The notes under the pieces: generated by a model
Told to the model about the DNA's origin: nothing
Seen by the model: only the letters and a program-made list of their open reading frames with translations
Databases searched by the model: none
Translations under genes and position numbers: made by a program
Part shown: positions 7,640-14,925 of the stretch, piece by piece
Numbering within the stretch: the stretch's first letter is position 1
How the letters are laid out: every line of letters starts with the position of its first letter
Assembly (NCBI GenBank): GCA_031376425.1
Contig: JANMDR010000062.1
Location: forward strand, 1-18,617
Direction: 5' to 3'
DNA length: 18,617 bases
Source: JANMDR01 sp031376425
Lineage (GTDB): Bacteria; Pseudomonadota; Gammaproteobacteria; Burkholderiales; Usitatibacteraceae

Positions 7640-7698
7640 ACACGTATAGCATAATATATCTTCAATGAATCCTTCATGAATTAACGGTAAAACCTGTT

Positions 7699-8490
7699 TT
7701 AGCCGGTGATTTTAACCTGCGCTGAGTCTGACGTTGTGGGCATTAGGCTATGCTGCACAGTGCTATTTTGTGCATGGCTAAGCGCAAAAACTTCGCCCAC
7801 GCACAGCACCGCTGGCCCATCAAAATTCAGCACTGAATTGGCTAATTCATTGAGCGTCATGCGAATTTGCTGCTCGTTTGGTAAGCTAATATTTTCCACA
7901 ATGACTACTGGCAAATTTGGCGCTTTGCCGTTTGCAATAAGGCGCTTGGCGATATTAGCGCTATCGCGACTCGCCATGTAGAGCACTGCTGTATCACTAT
8001 TTTCTACCGCATTTAGCCAATCACTGACAACTTCATTGGGGCCAATTCTTGGGGTAGCGAAGGTCACACTACGGGCAATACCCCGTTGCGTTAACGATTG
8101 CTTTAATGTCGCGCTGGCAGCAAGGGCCGCCGTAATGCCGGGTACGATTTCAAACTCTATATTTGCGGCTTGCAATGCGGTAATTTCTTCTTGCGCACGA
8201 CCAAATAGCATAGGATCGCCGCCTTTTAGACGCACCACAATTTTATGCCCTCTGGCTGCTTCTACTAGGCTACGGTTGATGAACCTTTGATCAGTTGAAA
8301 CTTGCCCTACCCGCTTACCAACGGCTATTTTACGAGCATTTTCAGCCAGTGCTACTGTTTCCGGATGCACCAGTGCATCATAAAAAACAATGTCAGCGCT
8401 GGCTAAAATTTTCGCGGCACGCAAGGTTAGCAAATCTGGTGCACCGGGGCCAGCACCCACTAAATAGACTTTACCAACAACGCTAGTCAT
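7699..8490 (-). CDS. cobA: Uroporphyrinogen-III C-methyltransferase (SUMT)
   Basis: Transfers two methyl groups from S-adenosylmethionine to uroporphyrinogen III, giving precorrin-2, the precursor of siroheme. The 263-residue protein has the tetrapyrrole methylase motifs: VYLVGAGPGAPDLLTLRAA (8-26), VVRLKGGDPMLFGRAQEE (85-102), VPGITAALAA (116-125), a YMASR segment, and a late FDGPAVLCVGEV. It matches the CysG A-domain only; the dehydrogenase/ferrochelatase part that finishes siroheme is not in this window. The ATG at 8490 is chosen over the upstream in-frame start at 8547 because the conserved fold begins there, it overlaps the cysN stop by 8 nt, and GGAG lies 7 nt upstream. As last gene of the sulfate operon it supplies the cofactor for CysI. 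A short palindrome TAAAAC-AG-GTTTTA (7688-7701 on the minus strand) spans its stop. Confidence 0.93.
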   Translation of the reverse strand: MTSVVGKVYLVGAGPGAPDLLTLRAAKILASADIVFYDALVHPETVALAENARKIAVGKRVGQVSTDQRFINRSLVEAARGHKIVVRLKGGDPMLFGRAQEEITALQAANIEFEIVPGITAALAASATLKQSLTQRGIARSVTFATPRIGPNEVVSDWLNAVENSDTAVLYMASRDSANIAKRLIANGKAPNLPVVIVENISLPNEQQIRMTLNELANSVLNFDGPAVLCVGEVFALSHAQNSTVQHSLMPTTSDSAQVKITG

Positions 8491-9793
8491 GCTTGTGCTC
8501 CAATAAAATCGTGCCGGCTGCAACGGTAGCGTTAGTGGTTTCATCAATCAAAATAAAACAGCCCGTGGCGTAATTATCGGCATAGGCATCGAGAAATAAA
8601 GGCTGCGCACAATTTAACTTAAGACGTCCTATTTCATTGGCTTTCAGGCTAGTTCCACCGTCAATAGGGCGCAAGGTTTCTATATCAATTTTACTTTCCA
8701 CCGCTTGCACCACAGCGCGAATACTGCGGGTTAGGTGTTTGAGCAAATAGCGGCGATTCATATCTAGCGGCTGATTACCCAGCCAGCACACATTAGCCGT
8801 GATAGTGCTATTGCTTTGCGGTGCATCGTCAAGTCCAGCGGCGGCATTTTCTGTGGCCGCATTTACAAACAAATCGCCACGTGAGATATCAAGCTGACGG
8901 TTCAGCGTTAAGGTCACAGCCTCACCGGCATAGGCAACATCGCGATTGCCATCTACCGTTATGATTTCTAAAATTTGCGCTTGTTCGTTAGATGGTAATA
9001 CCGTGATTGTTTCCCCGACGCGCACTGTACCCGATTCAATCTGCCCTAGATAACCGCGATGTTCCTTATTCGCGCCAAACTTAACGCGCGACACCAACTG
9101 TACCGGAAACCGTAATGCCGTCGAGTTAACGCGGCTAGCATCTACTGTTTCTAAATACTCAAGCAAGGTAGGCCCTTGGAACCACGCTAAATTATTAACG
9201 TCCTCAACGGTTTTGCTCACTACATTGTCGCCATTCAGCGCTGATATAGGCAGCACGGTAACTGATGCTAAGCCAAGGTCTTTAGCGATCACTTCAAAAT
9301 CGGCTTTGATCTTTTCAAAAACGGTTTGATCAAATCCAACCAAATCCATTTTATTGATTGCCAACACCACCTTTGGCGTACCCAATAAGGCCGCAACCGC
9401 CGCGTGACGGCGAGTTTGCGACAATATGCCTTTTGAGGCATCTGCCAATACGATAGCTACTTGTGCGGTAGAGGTGCCAGTAACCATATTGCGCGTGAAC
9501 TGCTCGTGGCCGGGGGTATCAGCGATGATGAAACGGCGCTTGTCTGTGGCAAAGTAACGGTAAGCAACATCAATAGTGATACCTTGCTCCCGTTCCGCCG
9601 TTAAGCCATCGGTAAGTAAAGAGAGGTCAATTTTTGCATGACCGCGCTTGGTGCTGGCATTGCCAATACTTAATAACTGATCTTCAAAAATGGATTTTGA
9701 ATCAAACAATAGACGGCCAATTAAGGTGCTTTTACCATCATCCACTGAACCAGCGGTAGAAAATCTCAAAGTAGAAATAGTTTCGGTTTGCAT
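8483..9793 (-). CDS. cysN: Sulfate adenylyltransferase subunit 1 (GTPase)
   Basis: GTP-driven regulatory subunit of ATP sulfurylase, which with CysD turns sulfate and ATP into adenosine 5'-phosphosulfate (APS). Translation-factor-type GTPase motifs: GSVDDGKST (15-23), GIT in REQGITIDVAYRYF, DTPGH (92-96), NKMD (147-150) and ISALNGDN. Elongation-factor-like beta-barrel domains follow. At 436 residues it lacks the APS kinase (CysC) domain fused in some bacteria, which fits a pathway reducing APS directly. Its ATG shares one base with the cysD stop (TAATG), with AAGGA 8 nt upstream inside cysD. Its end overlaps cobA by 8 nt. Confidence 0.95.
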   Translation of the reverse strand: MQTETISTLRFSTAGSVDDGKSTLIGRLLFDSKSIFEDQLLSIGNASTKRGHAKIDLSLLTDGLTAEREQGITIDVAYRYFATDKRRFIIADTPGHEQFTRNMVTGTSTAQVAIVLADASKGILSQTRRHAAVAALLGTPKVVLAINKMDLVGFDQTVFEKIKADFEVIAKDLGLASVTVLPISALNGDNVVSKTVEDVNNLAWFQGPTLLEYLETVDASRVNSTALRFPVQLVSRVKFGANKEHRGYLGQIESGTVRVGETITVLPSNEQAQILEIITVDGNRDVAYAGEAVTLTLNRQLDISRGDLFVNAATENAAAGLDDAPQSNSTITANVCWLGNQPLDMNRRYLLKHLTRSIRAVVQAVESKIDIETLRPIDGGTSLKANEIGRLKLNCAQPLFLDAYADNYATGCFILIDETTNATVAAGTILLEHKHD

Positions 9794-10764
9794 TAGAAAT
9801 ATCCTTCTTTCTTACGCTGTTCCATTGCCGCGTCGCTGGTTTGATCGTCAAGCCGTGTAGCGCCGCGCTCGGTTAACCGCGCGAGCATGGTTTCTTCGAT
9901 AATTTCTTGCACAGTAGCTGCATCCGATTCAACGGGTGCTGTACAAGTCACATCGCCCACGGTGCGGAATCTAACGCGCTTTATCACTGATTGCTCACCC
10001 GCCCTCACAGGCGTGAGTACAGACACAGGGACGAGTGCGCCTTTACGTATTACCACCTCGCGGTCATGGGCAAAATAGATTTTTGGCACTGCGATTTGTT
10101 CGACATCAATGTATTGCCAAATATCCAGCTCCGTCCAATTTGAAATCGGAAATACCCGCACATGCTCGCCTGGATTTACGCGGAGATTGTATAAATTCCA
10201 TAGTTCTGGGCGTTGGTTTTTAGGGTCCCACTGCCCCCATGAATCCCGGTGCGAAACGATACGTTCTTTGGCGCGAGATTTTTCTTCATCGCGACGTGCG
10301 CCACCAAATAGGGCATCAAATTCAAATTCTTTTATCGCATCCAATAAGGTAATCGTTTGATGCACATTGCGTACTTCGTCCGGCGTGCGCAATACGATAC
10401 GACCCTTGGCAATGGAATCTTCAAGGGAGCGCACAATTAAACGCTCACCCAATTGCTGCGCACGAAAATCGCGGAAGGTAATCACCTCTGGAAAGTTATG
10501 CTCAGTATCAATATGCAAAAGTGGAAATGGAAAGCTATCCGGACGAAATGCTTTTTCAGCCAAACGCAGCATCACAATAGAATCTTTACCACCAGAAAAC
10601 AATAAAGCAGGATTGCGTGATTCCGCAATCGTCTCACGCATAATGTGAATCGCTTCTGCCTCTAAAGCTCTTAAATGCGGGCTTTTCAAGGGTTTTGTAG
10701 TAATGCCTTCAACGCGTTCAACGCCTTCAATTGGTTTTTTTTCTAGCACGGCACTTGTACTCAT
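9793..10764 (-). CDS. cysD: Sulfate adenylyltransferase subunit 2
   Basis: Catalytic ATP-binding subunit of ATP sulfurylase, the partner of CysN. The PP-loop SGGKDS is at 57-62, followed by family segments PFPLLHIDTEHNFPEVITFRD, FGGARRDEEKSRAKERI, RPELWNLYNLRVNPGEHVRVFPISNWTELDIWQYI and TAPVESDA near the end. At 323 residues it is about 20 longer than the E. coli enzyme, due to an N-terminal extension (1-27) rich in Glu, Lys and Val. The ATG overlaps the stop of the upstream cysH fusion as ATGA, so translation is probably coupled. Confidence 0.96.
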   Translation of the reverse strand: MSTSAVLEKKPIEGVERVEGITTKPLKSPHLRALEAEAIHIMRETIAESRNPALLFSGGKDSIVMLRLAEKAFRPDSFPFPLLHIDTEHNFPEVITFRDFRAQQLGERLIVRSLEDSIAKGRIVLRTPDEVRNVHQTITLLDAIKEFEFDALFGGARRDEEKSRAKERIVSHRDSWGQWDPKNQRPELWNLYNLRVNPGEHVRVFPISNWTELDIWQYIDVEQIAVPKIYFAHDREVVIRKGALVPVSVLTPVRAGEQSVIKRVRFRTVGDVTCTAPVESDAATVQEIIEETMLARLTERGATRLDDQTSDAAMEQRKKEGYF

Positions 10765-12140
10765 GATTTTTGCTCGTTAAATTGTTGGCTCACTTGGGGG
10801 AAATGCTTTAATACCGATACATTGTTTTCCGCAATATGTAAGCCGCATTCTTGCTGACCGCTCTCGCTATTTTCCCACCACCAGCGCCCCGCACGGGGAT
10901 GCTCACCAGCCTTCACAGCACGCGTACAAGGTTCGCACCCGATTGATGGATAGCCACGGTCATGTAGCGCATTGTACGGCACGTCATTGGCGCGAAGATA
11001 AGCCCACACATCGTCATTTGTCCACTCTAGGAGCGGATTAAATTTTTCCGCTCCATGGGTAGCATCGGTAGTTTGAATTTCCAAGGATTGTCGTGAATCT
11101 GCCTGCTCACGGCGCATACCGGTAAGCCATGCTTTTTTGCCTGCCAGTGCACGACGTAAGGGCTCTACCTTGCGAATATGACAGCAGCTTTTACGCGCTT
11201 CCACAGATTCATAAAACCCGTTCAAACCCGACGAGGTAATGTAATCAGCAACTGCGACAGTATTGGGCGTATATGATTCTACCGCCACGCCATAACGCGT
11301 TGCCGCTTGTTCGGCTAATACCAAAGTCTCCTTGGGCAATCGTCCCGTGTTTAAGCTAAACATGTGGATCTTTGGAAAGTCTTTTGCAATTAAATCCATC
11401 AGCACCATGTCTTCTGCGCCATAACTATTCGCGAATACTGCTGGTGAGAAGTCATTTTCGATTTTACGCAACAACGCTTTCAAATCTGCCACCTTCGCGT
11501 TTAAATGGTGAGTGCTGGACAGGGGCGAAGGCGTGCTCCGCACGGGTGTAATTGACACCACATCACCCGCCGTTTGTTGATAGGCCATTGAAAAATCTTG
11601 AAACGATGCTAATGCTGCCTCAGCAGATTTATCGGCGCGAATTTGATAGGACGTAAATCCTGCACGCTTCATATAAAAAATTTGATCGCGCAGTACATCA
11701 CCAATCGCGCGCAATTCACCTTTAAAACCATAACGTGAGCGTAACAACGCGGCGCTAGAATAACCGCGACCATCGGCAAACTTCTCAAATTTAATAGCGA
11801 TGAGCGCTAGAAGTGGCAAATCAGCCTCTAGTAGTTTGGGATCAAGAGCACCAGTGATGCAAACACCAATTTTGATGTTTGCATCATGAGCATGCTTCAC
11901 GATTGCATCGCGATTTTCCTGCCAAAAGGCATAAGGGAAAATCAAATTAACAGGCGACCCAAAACCAGCCCCAAGGTTCCCTTGTAAGGAGGCGTCCGCG
12001 CTATCGACAAGCGTGTAATCATTCGCCACCACTGCGCCATCGCGAATCAACGCGCCACCCGTAATTTCTGGCAAAGCGAGTGCTTTTTTAATGACCGTTG
12101 CTTCTTCCGTTGCCTTTTCATTGCGAATTACATTATGCAT
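10761..12140 (-). CDS. cysH: DUF934-CysH fusion: assimilatory APS reductase with N-terminal DUF934 domain
   Basis: One 459-residue frame holds two proteins that are normally separate neighbours. Residues about 20-180 are DUF934: ALIRDGAVVANDYTLVD, then IKFEKFADGRGYSSAALLRSRYGFKGELRAIGDVLRDQIFYMKRAGFTSYQI (117-166). DUF934 proteins sit in sulfite-reduction operons but have no proven activity. A Ser/Pro/Thr-rich linker (about 185-212) leads to CysH (213-459), which reduces APS to sulfite: AEDMVLMDLI, FSLNTGRLPKETL, Cys319-Cys320, WLTGMRREQADSR, Cys402-x2-Cys405, and the catalytic ECGLH Cys432. The Cys-Cys...CxxC set marks the [4Fe-4S] APS-reducing type and not PAPS reductase, consistent with no cysC nearby. 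The ATG at 12140 overlaps cysI by 8 nt and has AGAGG 6 nt upstream; an in-frame GTG at 12158 is less likely. Confidence 0.93.
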   Translation of the reverse strand: MHNVIRNEKATEEATVIKKALALPEITGGALIRDGAVVANDYTLVDSADASLQGNLGAGFGSPVNLIFPYAFWQENRDAIVKHAHDANIKIGVCITGALDPKLLEADLPLLALIAIKFEKFADGRGYSSAALLRSRYGFKGELRAIGDVLRDQIFYMKRAGFTSYQIRADKSAEAALASFQDFSMAYQQTAGDVVSITPVRSTPSPLSSTHHLNAKVADLKALLRKIENDFSPAVFANSYGAEDMVLMDLIAKDFPKIHMFSLNTGRLPKETLVLAEQAATRYGVAVESYTPNTVAVADYITSSGLNGFYESVEARKSCCHIRKVEPLRRALAGKKAWLTGMRREQADSRQSLEIQTTDATHGAEKFNPLLEWTNDDVWAYLRANDVPYNALHDRGYPSIGCEPCTRAVKAGEHPRAGRWWWENSESGQQECGLHIAENNVSVLKHFPQVSQQFNEQKS

Positions 12141-13827
12141 GAACAACCTCTGCTTCACTTAGTGCGTTTTCTGGTTTTTTATGGCCATAAACACTCACTT
12201 TAAACGGCTCTAAACCCACCCGCTTAACCGTTTCTAAAAAACTCTCCTCGTCCACTCGCTGCTGTACAAATGTCGTAATTAGCTTTTCAATAACATCTGG
12301 CATGTCGGCCTGCGCAAACGAAGGACCAATCACTTTACCCAAGGCGGCTTGCAATCCCTGACTACCGCCTACAGTGACTTGATAGAATTCTGCACCGTGT
12401 TTATCCACACCCAAAATACCAATATTACCCACATGATGATGGCCACAGGCATTCATACAGCCGGAGATGTTGATGGAGATATCGCCAAGCTCAAATAAGT
12501 AATCCAAATCATCAAAGCGCTGCTGTACGCCCTCTGCAATCGGAATGGACTTGGCATTGGCGAGCGAACAAAAATCACCGCCTGGGCAGGCAATAATGTC
12601 GGTTAGCAACCCAATATTGGGGGTAGCGAAACCAATTTTTTTAGCGGCTTCCCAAACGCTAAATAAGTCGCCCTGCTGCACATCAGCCAAAATTAAATTT
12701 TGCTCGTGTGATACGCGTATTTCGCCAAAGCTGTATTGTTCTGCTAAATCGGCTACGGCATCAAGCTGGTCTGCTGTGGCATCACCGGGTGCGATCCCAG
12801 TTTTTTTCAATGACAAAGTGACTGCCGCATAGCCGGATTTTTTATGCGGAAATACATTGCGCTCTACCCATTTCGCAAAAGCTTTGTGGTTCAGTTTTGC
12901 GGCGTCAAAATCAGCATCGATATTTGGCAACGGCAGATATTGTGGATCGGTAAAATGGCTGGAAACTCGCGTCAATTCTGCATCTGTAATGGTATTAATG
13001 CCATCTTTTAAATGCGCCCATTCTGCATCTACTTCAGCGCGAAACTTATCTAAGCCCATTTCCTTTACTAATATTTTGATACGCGCCTTATACATATTGT
13101 CGCGGCGGCCAAAACGGTTATACACCCGCAATATCGCTTCAAAATAGGTAAGCACATGCTGCACCGGCAAATTATCGTGCAGCACATGACCAAGAATTGG
13201 GGTACGCCCTAAACCACCACCCACAAGCACGCGAAACGCCGGCCCTGCATCGGTTTTAACTACATGCACACCAATATCGTGAAATAAGGTGCCAGCCCGA
13301 TCTTCCACGGAACCGCTTACGGCAATTTTAAACTTGCGAGGTAAATACGCAAATTCGGGGTGGAAAGTAGACCATTGGCGGATAATTTCTGCATACGGAC
13401 GCGGATCAATAATTTCGTCATGCGCCACGCCAGCAAATTGATCAGACGTGGTATTACGAATGCAGTTACCTGAGGTTTGAATTGCATGCATTTCCACCGT
13501 AGCCAGTTCAGCCAAAATATCCGGTACGGTTTCTAGGGCTGGCCAGTTAAATTGGATATTCTGCCGAGTGGTAAAGTGCGCATAGCTGCGGTCATATTTT
13601 CGCGCTATATGCGCAAGCTTGCGCACCTGCTTGCTGCTAAGTAAGCCGTAGGGAATGGCTACCCGCAACATCGGCGCGTGTTTTTGCACATAAAGCCCGT
13701 TTTGCAGGCGCAAAATGCGAAATTCATCTTCGCTCAAGCTACCGTTCAAAAACCGTGCAGTTTGGTCGCGAAACTGGTTTACGCGTTCATCCACTAATTG
13801 TTGATCTACTGCGTCGTAACGATACAT
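12133..13827 (-). CDS. cysI: Sulfite reductase hemoprotein (nitrite/sulfite reductase family)
   Basis: Six-electron reduction of sulfite to sulfide using siroheme and a [4Fe-4S] cluster. The 564-residue protein shows the two-fold repeated architecture: a first half-domain with LRVAIPYGLLSSKQVRKLA (54-72) and AHFTTRQNIQFNWP (83-96), TSGNCIRNTTSD (118-129) with the conserved siroheme-site arginine region, and cluster ligands Cys414-x5-Cys420 and Cys457-x3-Cys461 (CPGGDFC; CMNACGHHH). As the first gene of the operon it is the likely point of regulation. AGGG lies about 9 nt before the ATG. No flavoprotein partner (CysJ) is encoded here, as is usual for this betaproteobacterial operon, so the electron donor must come from elsewhere. 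Sulfite rather than nitrite is inferred from the surrounding cys genes. Confidence 0.95.
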   Translation of the reverse strand: MYRYDAVDQQLVDERVNQFRDQTARFLNGSLSEDEFRILRLQNGLYVQKHAPMLRVAIPYGLLSSKQVRKLAHIARKYDRSYAHFTTRQNIQFNWPALETVPDILAELATVEMHAIQTSGNCIRNTTSDQFAGVAHDEIIDPRPYAEIIRQWSTFHPEFAYLPRKFKIAVSGSVEDRAGTLFHDIGVHVVKTDAGPAFRVLVGGGLGRTPILGHVLHDNLPVQHVLTYFEAILRVYNRFGRRDNMYKARIKILVKEMGLDKFRAEVDAEWAHLKDGINTITDAELTRVSSHFTDPQYLPLPNIDADFDAAKLNHKAFAKWVERNVFPHKKSGYAAVTLSLKKTGIAPGDATADQLDAVADLAEQYSFGEIRVSHEQNLILADVQQGDLFSVWEAAKKIGFATPNIGLLTDIIACPGGDFCSLANAKSIPIAEGVQQRFDDLDYLFELGDISINISGCMNACGHHHVGNIGILGVDKHGAEFYQVTVGGSQGLQAALGKVIGPSFAQADMPDVIEKLITTFVQQRVDEESFLETVKRVGLEPFKVSVYGHKKPENALSEAEVVHA

Positions 13828-13857
13828 TTTTTTGTACCCTATTTTGAGAATACATGC

Positions 13858-13905
13858 ATTTTAGCAAGCGTTGCATAGAAACAAAAGGAATAATAGGTTA
13901 TTATT
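13858..13905 (-). promoter_or_regulatory. Putative cysI promoter with adjacent palindrome, candidate CysB site
   Basis: On the minus strand TAAAAT (13863-13858) is a good -10 for the cys operon, with a start near 13851. Its -35 (TTTTGT, 13886-13881, 17-bp spacing) is poor, as expected of an activator-dependent promoter. Directly upstream is a perfect palindrome, AATAATA-GGT-TATTATT (13889-13905), centred near -46. GGAATA also recurs at 13887 and 13918, 31 bp (about three helical turns) apart. The gap is shared with cysB, so CysB may bind here to activate cysI and control itself. Assignment to CysB is inference. Confidence 0.45.
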
Positions 13906-13936
13906 AAATACGTTTTCGGAATATAGGAATTTTAAA

Positions 13937-14866
13937 ATGACTTTGCAACAGCTCCGCTATTTATGCGAAATCGCCAATTGCAATTTATCCATCTCGGCGG
14001 CGGCTCTGGCATTGCACACTTCACAGCCAGGCATGAGTAAGCAAATCTTAGCGCTGGAAGATGAATTGGGCGTGCAAATTTTTGTGCGGCGGGGTAAACG
14101 ACTCAGCGCCATCACCCCAGCCGGTCAGCAACTCATCAATATTGCGCAACAAACAGTGATGAGCGCAAAAAACATAAAACGTGCCGCATTAGATTTACAA
14201 GACAATCAAACTGGCGAAATGGTCATCGCCACCACCCACACGCAAGCACGCTACGTGCTGCCGCGCATCATCCCTACATTTTTAAAACGGTTCCCTGAGG
14301 TGTCGCTCTTTATCCATCAAGGCAACCCCGCGCAAGTAGCCGCTGAGGTGGCATCAGGCCGTGCCGATATTGGCATTGCCACGGAACAACTTGATGCCGT
14401 GCCCGACCTTGCCACCTTACCCTTATACAATTGGAATCGCGTTTTAGTGACACCAAAAAACCATCCGATATTACAAAAGAAAAAACTGCAATTAGCCGAT
14501 ATTGCGGCATATCCTTTAGTTTCCTATGATGTTTCATTTACGGGCCGAAGCGCTGTCAATAACGCCTTTGCCGACGCTGGGTTAACCCCTACTTTTGTGC
14601 TTTCTGCTATGGATTCAGACGTGATCAAAACCTATGTTGAGCTAGGTATTGGCATTGGCCTGTTGGCTGAAATGGCCTATGAGCCAGAACGCGATACCGC
14701 ACTCGCGTGCATTCCCGTAGCGCACCTGTTTCCAGAAAGCACAACAAAGGTGGCGATTAAGCGCGCGAGCTTTGTGCGAAGTTATACCTATGCATTTTTA
14801 GCGCTATTACAACCGAAGCTAACGCAATCCGTTATTAATGATGCCGTACTGCAGTTGCGTACCTAG
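13937..14866 (+). CDS. cysB: LysR-type transcriptional regulator of sulfur assimilation, CysB
   Basis: A 309-residue regulator that activates sulfate-assimilation genes when reduced sulfur is scarce; N-acetylserine is the classical inducer in enterobacteria. The N-terminal winged helix-turn-helix (MTLQQLRYLCEIA, SQPGMSKQILALEDELGVQIFVRRGKR) is followed by the effector-binding domain. Residues equivalent to the sulfate/inducer site of enterobacterial CysB are present at the same numbers: Thr100, Thr102 and Gln103 in TTHTQARY, Trp166 in NWNR, Thr202 in FTGRS. The ATG at 13937 begins exactly at the conserved N-terminus and has AGGA 8 nt upstream; an upstream TTG start at 13871 is rejected. It is divergent from cysI, 109 bp apart. 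Confidence 0.95.
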   Translation: MTLQQLRYLCEIANCNLSISAAALALHTSQPGMSKQILALEDELGVQIFVRRGKRLSAITPAGQQLINIAQQTVMSAKNIKRAALDLQDNQTGEMVIATTHTQARYVLPRIIPTFLKRFPEVSLFIHQGNPAQVAAEVASGRADIGIATEQLDAVPDLATLPLYNWNRVLVTPKNHPILQKKKLQLADIAAYPLVSYDVSFTGRSAVNNAFADAGLTPTFVLSAMDSDVIKTYVELGIGIGLLAEMAYEPERDTALACIPVAHLFPESTTKVAIKRASFVRSYTYAFLALLQPKLTQSVINDAVLQLRT

Positions 14867-14925
14867 CGGTATCGACTGCGGTAAAATAAGATAATTTTAT
14901 TATTTAAACACCCTAGGGAAACTTC

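Noticed and set aside
3357..7698. A defence or signalling island formed by the DUF2087, DUF1444 and PH-domain genes
   Set aside because: The genes are on different strands with their own terminators and promoters, and none carries a nuclease, toxin or defence motif.
8491..8547. Longer cobA with 19 extra N-terminal residues
   Set aside because: The extra part is inside cysN and precedes the conserved fold; the ATG at 8490 has a good ribosome site.
12141..12158. GTG start for the DUF934-CysH fusion
   Set aside because: The ATG at 12140 has AGAGG at the right distance and the usual short overlap with cysI.
13871..13936. TTG start extending CysB by 22 residues
   Set aside because: CysB proteins begin at MTLQQLRYL, and the extension would cover the regulatory palindrome.
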